Source: Torreya grandis (Eukaryota > Streptophyta > Pinopsida > Cupressales > Taxaceae). From it: a DNA stretch of 64,000 bases. The notes beneath the pieces are model-generated. The model did no database searches. It had not been told where the DNA came from and saw nothing but the letters and a program-made list of their open reading frames with translations. Shown in pieces: positions 57,575-64,000 of the stretch. How positions within the stretch are numbered: the stretch's first letter is position 1; each line of letters starts with the position of its first letter. The stretch covers positions 3,695,001 to 3,759,000 of the forward strand of contig JARHVA010000459.1 in NCBI GenBank assembly GCA_037957365.1. Direction: 5' to 3'. Both the position numbers and the translations under genes were made by a program.

Positions 57575-58759
57575 TGTATACACATAATATTTTCAAATTT
57601 TCATTGATTGTTGACACTTCTCATCTTGTAATAACCTATTGAGTCTTGATCTCTTTGGGTGCATGCCTTAAGGGGTACACCGAGAAAGGGGTGGGTATAC
57701 CATTGGTGCTTTGTAAGATTGTTGTTCCTTTTTCCAGTTGCCATCCACACACTAGCCTCTTGAAACCATTGAACCCCAAGATTATTTTCTATGTTTTATC
57801 CCTTATTTATTTCCTTATCACCCTTTTGATATGTCAATTATGCTAGGTTAACTAGGTAGGCATAGCACAGTTTAGCAACTTTTTCTCTCATTTAGTTTGT
57901 TGGCCTCTCAACTGACCTAACACAAACCTAGTGAGTTAGCCCCAAAAAAATGATAGGTCAACCAAGTGGACCTAGCATATTCAATGCTCCCAAATTATTT
58001 TAACGTAATTTACTACTATATATACAAGGTCATTTACCACCATTTCATAAGAGAGTTTAATTAAGTGAAGAAGTGTGAACGAACATCTACCTATTGACCA
58101 TTCTACTTGGGGAATAAAGTTTTAGGGTTCAATACTTTATTTGGAACTCTAATATCATCTTGTGAATAATTATTTTTGATACTTGGATAGGTTATGTAGC
58201 TTAAATATTATTTATCTTATTTATCCTTACATACCACAATAATATCTTACGAAGAACCTTAGCTAAGGGGGAGATTGAGGGTCAGCGGGTTCATATTCAA
58301 AGGTAAGTATTCCTAATTTTATTCCTCCTTTGTAAGAGTTGATAGTGAATTTATATTCTTCTATTCCATGTATTAAGATTCTATATACATTGATGTGAGT
58401 ATATGTCTTCTCTACATATTTAGTTTAGCTATTTATTTATTTTATTTCTAAGTCCCACTTTGTGCCACAAGCTTTGGTGCACACTAGATTAGATTTACTT
58501 TTATTGTTATTATATTAGTTACATATTAAATCATAGAAATCTTTAGGGTTTTTGTGTCATTATTTTAGACTATAGGCTTTGGAACCCTAACTCACATGGT
58601 TTTTTGTGACAAGTGATCCCCTAATAAGGTGTAGTGGATCCTCACATTGGTTATGCTCTTGATTAACAATTGTATGCCACTAATCAGAAGTGTATGTGTG
58701 ATCTATCCCATACAATCTAAGATTGATTTGTGGACATGATTCATTTTTGATTACATACA
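57575..58759 (+). repeat. Element A 3' LTR
   Basis: This is the partner of 22,709-23,926. It keeps the TATATATAC motif and both LTR palindromes in mutated form (57,841-57,867 and 57,951-57,977). The target duplication TCTTT follows. Confidence 0.88.
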
Positions 58760-58764
58760 TCTTT

Positions 58765-60704
58765 TCCCATAATAAGACTAAGTTTAAGATTTTTAAAAAC
58801 TTTAAATGTTGATCTTTTATCGAACCATCTCCTTACTATGTCCTAATGTTTACTAAAGTTTTGAAATGCTTCATCTCATGCATTTTATATCTGGAGGATA
58901 TTCAATAGTATTTATTGTAGGAAATAATTTATCCCATGTATTATTGAATGAATTGATAAGTGATAATTATTAAAGTAATGTGAAATACTAGATCTTTCCC
59001 ATATACATGGATAAGTGGGGATATTTTAAATTCTTGTTTGTGCCTAGTTCCATCATCACATAAAGCATATTTTAGTAGGAAGTTTTAATTTATTGATTTT
59101 ATATAACAAGTTTTTAATGCCATCAATGAGATTATTATTTTTTGATTCTAAAAATTCATTCTCTTGTCACTAGATAATAAGTTTAAGATAACTTCAATGT
59201 AATATTTTTATCATAATTCCATTTAGTAAACTTAGTTAAAAGGAATGTAAGTCCATTATCACAAATAAGATAAAAATGAGTAGTGAGCCTCATGAAAATA
59301 TTTTCCTCGAGAAAATTAATAACTTATTCAATTATCTTACCTTTTTTTCCTACTAATTTTGATCATATAGTGCAATAATACTTATATGTACAAATTTTTA
59401 TCCCTCAGTGGATTTTATATCAAAGACACCAATGGAATAAATCCCCAATTAGGAGAAATATATGATCTCAATTACTATATAAAATTTCATAGTTGCATGT
59501 GTTTCTATTGAAGTGGGAAACAATCAAGAATCAATTTGGTTAGGATAAAATGCATGAAGAAATTACCTATTTGTATAAATGAAATCAATTATGAGCCATA
59601 AGAATAAATTTCATAACATTAGTAAAATTCTCATTAGCCATAAAATTAATAGGAAGGTACATTATATAGGTTAAAGATGAACTTGTCCTCATATCATCAT
59701 GCATGTGGGATTGTCTTTTAAAATGACCTAAAAGACATCTAAGTGACACCTAATCAAGTTAAACAATGTGTGTAGGAAAAACCATTAAATGAAATAAAAA
59801 CCTACACTAAAATTTTCCATTTTAGGAAATACTTATCATTCATGAGAATATATGATGTGGTTTTGAATGTATTTGAAGATTATGGGCCAATATTACCTTA
59901 CTCTGAGTATTTCATGAAATTTTTTGTTAGTAAAAGGACAATCAATTATTATTTTATTGATAAATTTATCCATGATTTCATCATATTATGTCCGTGTTAT
60001 ACTTCTAAGGTATATTAATTCATAGTTTATATGACATAAGACTCCTCACTTCAACATATAAATGGTTGCATTTAGTCTAATATATCTCCTCTATTATCTA
60101 TAAATTTTATGAGGACGTGCTCCATATAAAATAATATGAATCATGTCATATGTAATTTGGGTTTTATTTATTTATAGCATGGCAATTTTTGGGTTAACCT
60201 CAGTCATTAGTTTAATGAGTCCCTTGCCTCTAACCATATTTATTGATTTAGTCTCTATGTCATACACTTTAAACTTATCCATCCACTTACCTTTATATTC
60301 TCCAAGTTATTTATATCATAACATGATATTGATATCATTATTCAGTATAATAACATGGACCTTATTGAATAAATGTAGTGTATTTACTTTTTCATGACCT
60401 TTACCAATTCATATGCCTATTTATCTAAGGAAAAATATATTCATTGTAAATCCATCAGGTTTATGATCATAAAATTAATGGGGAATTATTTAGAATTTAA
60501 TTTATGTGTTAATATAAATAGTATGATATGCTCCAAGGAAAAGGAATATAGATATAACTCCTTTATAAAATTATGAATAATCAAAAGTGGAGCTTGGATA
60601 ATGTAATTTTTGATATCTTGGAATGATGATTTGTATTGAGGTACCTGTTGGTCAATTTCTAGCCCTCGACTTAGAAATTGGCCAACTCTATAGCTTGGGG
60701 TCAT
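58765..60704 (-). pseudogene. Element G RNase H and integrase (right half of split pol)
   Basis: The frame 60,486-60,704 contains SSFQDIKNYIIQAPLLI and KELYLYSFSLEH, the start of the Ty3 RNase H region. Further down, near 60,270, KWMDKFKVYDIETKS matches the end of RNase H. Integrase core residues appear at about 59,450-59,200: a KYYCTI block, VINFLEENIFMRL, then LICDNGLTF with a catalytic aspartate. The readable frame runs up to the right target duplication of element A and continues at 22,703. The element is heavily decayed and its LTRs were not found. Confidence 0.65.
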
Positions 60705-62820
60705 GAATCATATTTGAAACTTTATTATTATTTATGTTGTAGGTCCTTAATTCATGTTTATTTAGTCTACGGCCTAGTCATATTTCAAACTTGTTTGAAC
60801 AATATATGAAGGCCTTTGTCCCCCATGTTAAGTTTGAAACAAATATTATCATGGTGACTAAAGTGTTTAAGTTGGCAACCAATGAAGATGATGTATTTTT
60901 GGGCCATGAATATACCCTATGAATATTTTGTCTTTGTGTGTTTCCTATCTCAATAATTCAATCCTTCAAAAATGACCTATCAATGTGGGATGTGCTATGA
61001 ATAATCAAAATAAGGCCACAATAAAATATTTAAAAAGATTTAATTTTAATGCAATGATGCCAAGTGTTACAATATATAAATCATGAATAGTAGATCAGTG
61101 ACATGTGGGTAATCTCATGAATTTATCATGTCAAAAGATCCCAAATTAATATTGACATCATGTATTCTTATGTATAAATCCTGATCAATGATCCATGTTC
61201 AAGGTTAGAGTCAATAAAAATTAAATATAGACAACATGAATTAAATCATGCATCAAAGATCTAATGGAAATTACAAGGTCAAAAGGTGAGTAGATACTAA
61301 GATTGAATGTGTTAATGACAAGTGTCTTGACCATGATTAACTTCAATTAAATATATGATCTACAATCAATCATGCAACAATAAGATCAATTAACATTTGA
61401 TCTCATAGATTAAATATCTATGACATGTATTCAACCATGTGGATGGAGATCAATGGTGTAGATCAAGATCAATAAGTCAATGATATTATATTACACATGA
61501 GTCTACCATATGGTGTAAGATTGATAAATAGATGGAGACTGACAATAAGGTCCATATAAGATGTGCAAGGCTGCCAAGTGTCACAATATTGAGTGTCGAT
61601 CAAAGATCAATGATTGACATTGAAAGTCAAGGTCAAGAGATTCCAAAGAAAATTGATGGTACAAATTTGATCAAGTTTTAGGGGGAACAAGATAAAGACA
61701 TGTGTTTGAGGAGATAATAGTCATGTTTTAAAATGAAATAGATAACATGCCAAAGATATGTCACATAGGTAGACTAGTTGGACTAAATGAGCAAAGTTTC
61801 AAGCCTATGTCATGGTTGGAAATGTTATTTCAGTCATGGAGCACATTAATACATTGTTTTAAAATATTTTTTTATAGGTTTCATGGCTACCAAATAGGCC
61901 TAATTAGTCTAGTTAATCATCAAATAAGATAAACTTGGTGTTGGAAGCCTAATTGAATAAATCAATGCAAGGTGTCATGCTAGGTAATTAACACTTAAGG
62001 AGAATTAAAAACACATTTCATGGATATGATGTGGAAAAGAGATATTTTTCTTGAATTTGTCAACCTGATTTGGAAAAGTATGGACTGCTACATAACTATG
62101 GTGGCCTAGTTCACCTAATAACTATTGAGGGAGTTATGACCACCTCTATGCCACAATGGCCTCATTGAGAGAATGTTAATTCTCACAAAATAATGAGATT
62201 ATTGTTGTAACTAATTCAAGCTACATTTAGCTCATTAATTAACCCTTATATACCAAAAATTCCTCTCTCATTACATTATTCTATATATTCATGCTTTTAA
62301 GCCTTGATTTTCATCCCTTAGGCTGGTATGAGGATATTCTTCTAAAATTTACAATTTTACATATAGCTAGATTAAATAACAAACTTTTCAGTTTCTTTAA
62401 TGGTGACATCTTAGTGTGTTTATACTTATTTATATGCAAATGTGATGATCTTCTTTCCATTTCAGGTCCTTGTTAACCTAGGTGTCAAATAATTATCTCA
62501 TGCAAGTCATCTGAAGTGTAGAAATATTGATAGTGGAGTCTTGAAGTATATCATGGCTACTAAGAGTCTTACACTAGACCTACTTGTCATAGCCTTGGCA
62601 TTCCATTCATCTAATCCTATCTCCATATGATTTTAACATGCATAGGGTTCATGAATATGACTATTTGGATAAAATAAATCTATTAGTATGTTAAGAATTC
62701 AAACTTATGAGTGGATAGTTGAATTCATGGTTCATCATCACATGTTAGTATAGGTTTAATTCATATAGTTCCTTCACTCTATTCATGGTGAATTCAAATG
62801 AATTGTTAGAGGAGCTAGCC
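60705..62820. other. Tract without recognisable gene
   Basis: This AT-rich sequence has many GATCAATGATC-like words around 61.2-61.7 kb. A possible promoter, TTATATACC, lies near 62,250, about 1.4 kb before the H protease segment, so part of the tract could be the LTR and leader of element H. I found no second LTR copy or primer site to support that. Confidence 0.35.
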
Positions 62821-64000
62821 CCTTAAAAAATCTAGAGGTTTATCCCAACATTAGGTAACACACTTCCTAGGGTCATTCTCAAGTTGGAATATGTTTGAGT
62901 AGAGGACTTGAACAATATTTTTCTTAGCTAGAGTACAACATATCTCTCTAATAATTTCTATCACACCTAATGAGATAGATTTCAAGTGACTTAGAGCATG
63001 TTTTGAAGATATTTGGAGACATTTGGAAGCTAAAGACATCAACAACATCATTTACAATCACCTTGATTAGATTAAATCATCTTTGGAAGGTTTTCAATTA
63101 ATCTCAAGATTAGATATATCAGTCATTTAGTGGTAATAAGGTTTTTACCCATGTTTTTGATATGATGCTCATGTTGCATAAGGATTCATGGTAAGATATG
63201 AGGTAGGATTTTACCCTCAACCCCCATATCTACCTTGTCATAACTCATATGAGCAATATTATGATCCTTATTAGACATGTAATACGTATCATACATATTA
63301 TCGAGACCATTCACCATACTTTGAGACTCCTCCACCTCCATGGTAACCTAATCATCCTCATGATCAGTCTTGTTATTAACCTTTTGCCCCTTGTAATCTA
63401 CCTACACCAAATAATGATTATCTACACTTAAAAATTGAGAGATTAATTAGAGAAAGAGATAAGTTTCAAGAGGACCTTAGACAATAGAAAAGGTTTGAAT
63501 TTAAATATCTTATTCCTCACCAAAATAATCTTAAAAACCAACCATAGTCAACTAAATTGGTCACACCATCACCTATTCTTGCCTCTCTGGTCATATGAGA
63601 TTTCTTTATCTATAATTATTTGCTTAATGACAAGAAAAGTTTTTTAATTATTCCTAAATTGGTGGTTGACAAGTTGAATTTAGTATATAAACCCATGTCT
63701 AATTTTTATTTGTAGTGTAATGGATCCCCCATGAAAATATTTGGCATTGTTGAGGACCTAAAACTTACCCTACATTCCTAACCCAAACTTTCAATTATGC
63801 AAGACCTTGTTGTAGCATATTTGTTGCCTCATTTTGCTTTGTTTTTGGATAATGAATATATGATTGAGAATAGAGGGTATTTGATGAAAGACTTGTCTCA
63901 TATAGTGTTCAAAATTAAACATGGTGTGGAGGTTAAAATCATGTTTGATTCACTCTTTAAGTTCTACATTCAGCCACCTCCTCTAATTATCCCAAAGGTG
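62821..64000 (+). pseudogene. Element H gag C-terminus and protease region, runs off the window
   Basis: From about 63,200 a plus-strand frame is rich in Pro and Tyr (YPQPPYLPCHNSYEQYYDP), as in the C-terminal part of many gypsy gag proteins. A block starting IERLIRERDKFQEDL follows. From 63,620 the frame reads FLIIPKLVVDKLNLVYKP, then GSPMKIFGIVEDLKLTLHS and later LLPHFALFLDNEYM. These resemble the protease and the protease-RT linker of plant Ty3/gypsy elements. A few stops interrupt it. RT would lie beyond the window. The part before 63,200 is assigned by position only. Confidence 0.5.

Larger units (their letters stand above)
22709..58759 (+). mobile_element. Element A: large gag-protease LTR retrotransposon without visible RT/IN, interrupted by B
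   Basis: Direct LTRs starting TGTATACACATAATATTTTC and ending TTACATACA (22,709-23,926 and 57,575-58,759) are flanked by near-identical 5-bp duplications TCTTA (22,704-22,708) and TCTTT (58,760-58,764). Without the nested element B it would be about 14.5 kb. Plus-strand content is a leader rich in palindromes, gag, protease and a proline/serine-rich tail. The part right of B holds an antisense plant mobile domain relic. No RT, RNase H or integrase is recognisable. The gag zinc motif (C-X2-H type) points to the Tat side of Ty3/gypsy. Confidence 0.85.

Overview
This window is repeat-dense, AT-rich nuclear DNA from a plant with a large genome. Every recognisable coding sequence is a decayed piece of a plant LTR retrotransposon, and I see no host gene, tRNA, rRNA or prokaryotic-style gene. 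The retrotransposon types (a chromovirus with a chromodomain, Athila/Tat-like elements, a gag-only element, a plant mobile domain) indicate a land plant. The depth of nesting and the age of the copies would suit a gymnosperm or another giant-genome lineage, but the species cannot be fixed from sequence alone.

Layout from left to right. (1) Element D (about 1.57-13.9 kb, minus strand) is an old Ty3/gypsy-like copy with two diverged LTRs of about 1.2 kb and a ruined gag. (2) Element E (8,024-12,640, plus) is inserted in D with a perfect TTAGA target duplication. It has gag, a zinc knuckle and an aspartic protease but no reverse transcriptase, RNase H or integrase. Its LTRs end in three tandem copies of a unit that contains the primer binding site. 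(3) Element F (14,305-21,975, minus) is a nearly complete chromovirus (gag, PR, RT, RH, IN, chromodomain) with TTATT duplications. (4) Element G is an old minus-strand Ty3 pol whose integrase was split by element A: the RNase H/integrase part lies at 58.8-60.7 kb and the integrase C-terminus at 22.5-22.7 kb. (5) Element A (22,709-58,759, plus) has gag, protease and a proline-rich tail, lacks RT/IN, and carries an antisense plant mobile domain relic. (6) Element B (31,869-53,423, plus, AATTT duplications) is nested in A and carries an unrecognised repeat-rich ORF. (7) Element C (34,449-46,955, minus) is nested in B. It is an Athila/Tat-like element with a tRNA-Asp type primer site, gag, PR, RT, RH, IN and an extra ORF after pol. 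(8) The right end (62.8-64.0 kb) holds gag/protease remains of a further plus-strand element, H.

The insertion order follows from the nesting: G before A before B before C, and D before E. F also lies in the tract between D and A. Coding frames are broken by many stop codons and frameshifts, so no element looks autonomous now.

The most unusual signal is non-coding. Several unrelated elements carry arrays of short palindromes with conserved arms. Element A has 10-11 bp TTGACC-type arms around a variable 5-nt spacer. E (LTR) and B (leader) share a CCGACATCGG/CCGATGTCGG family. The C LTRs have a 23-bp tandem unit built on CTATGGA-N-TCCATAG. Together with the multiplied primer binding site of E, these are the observations most worth following up.
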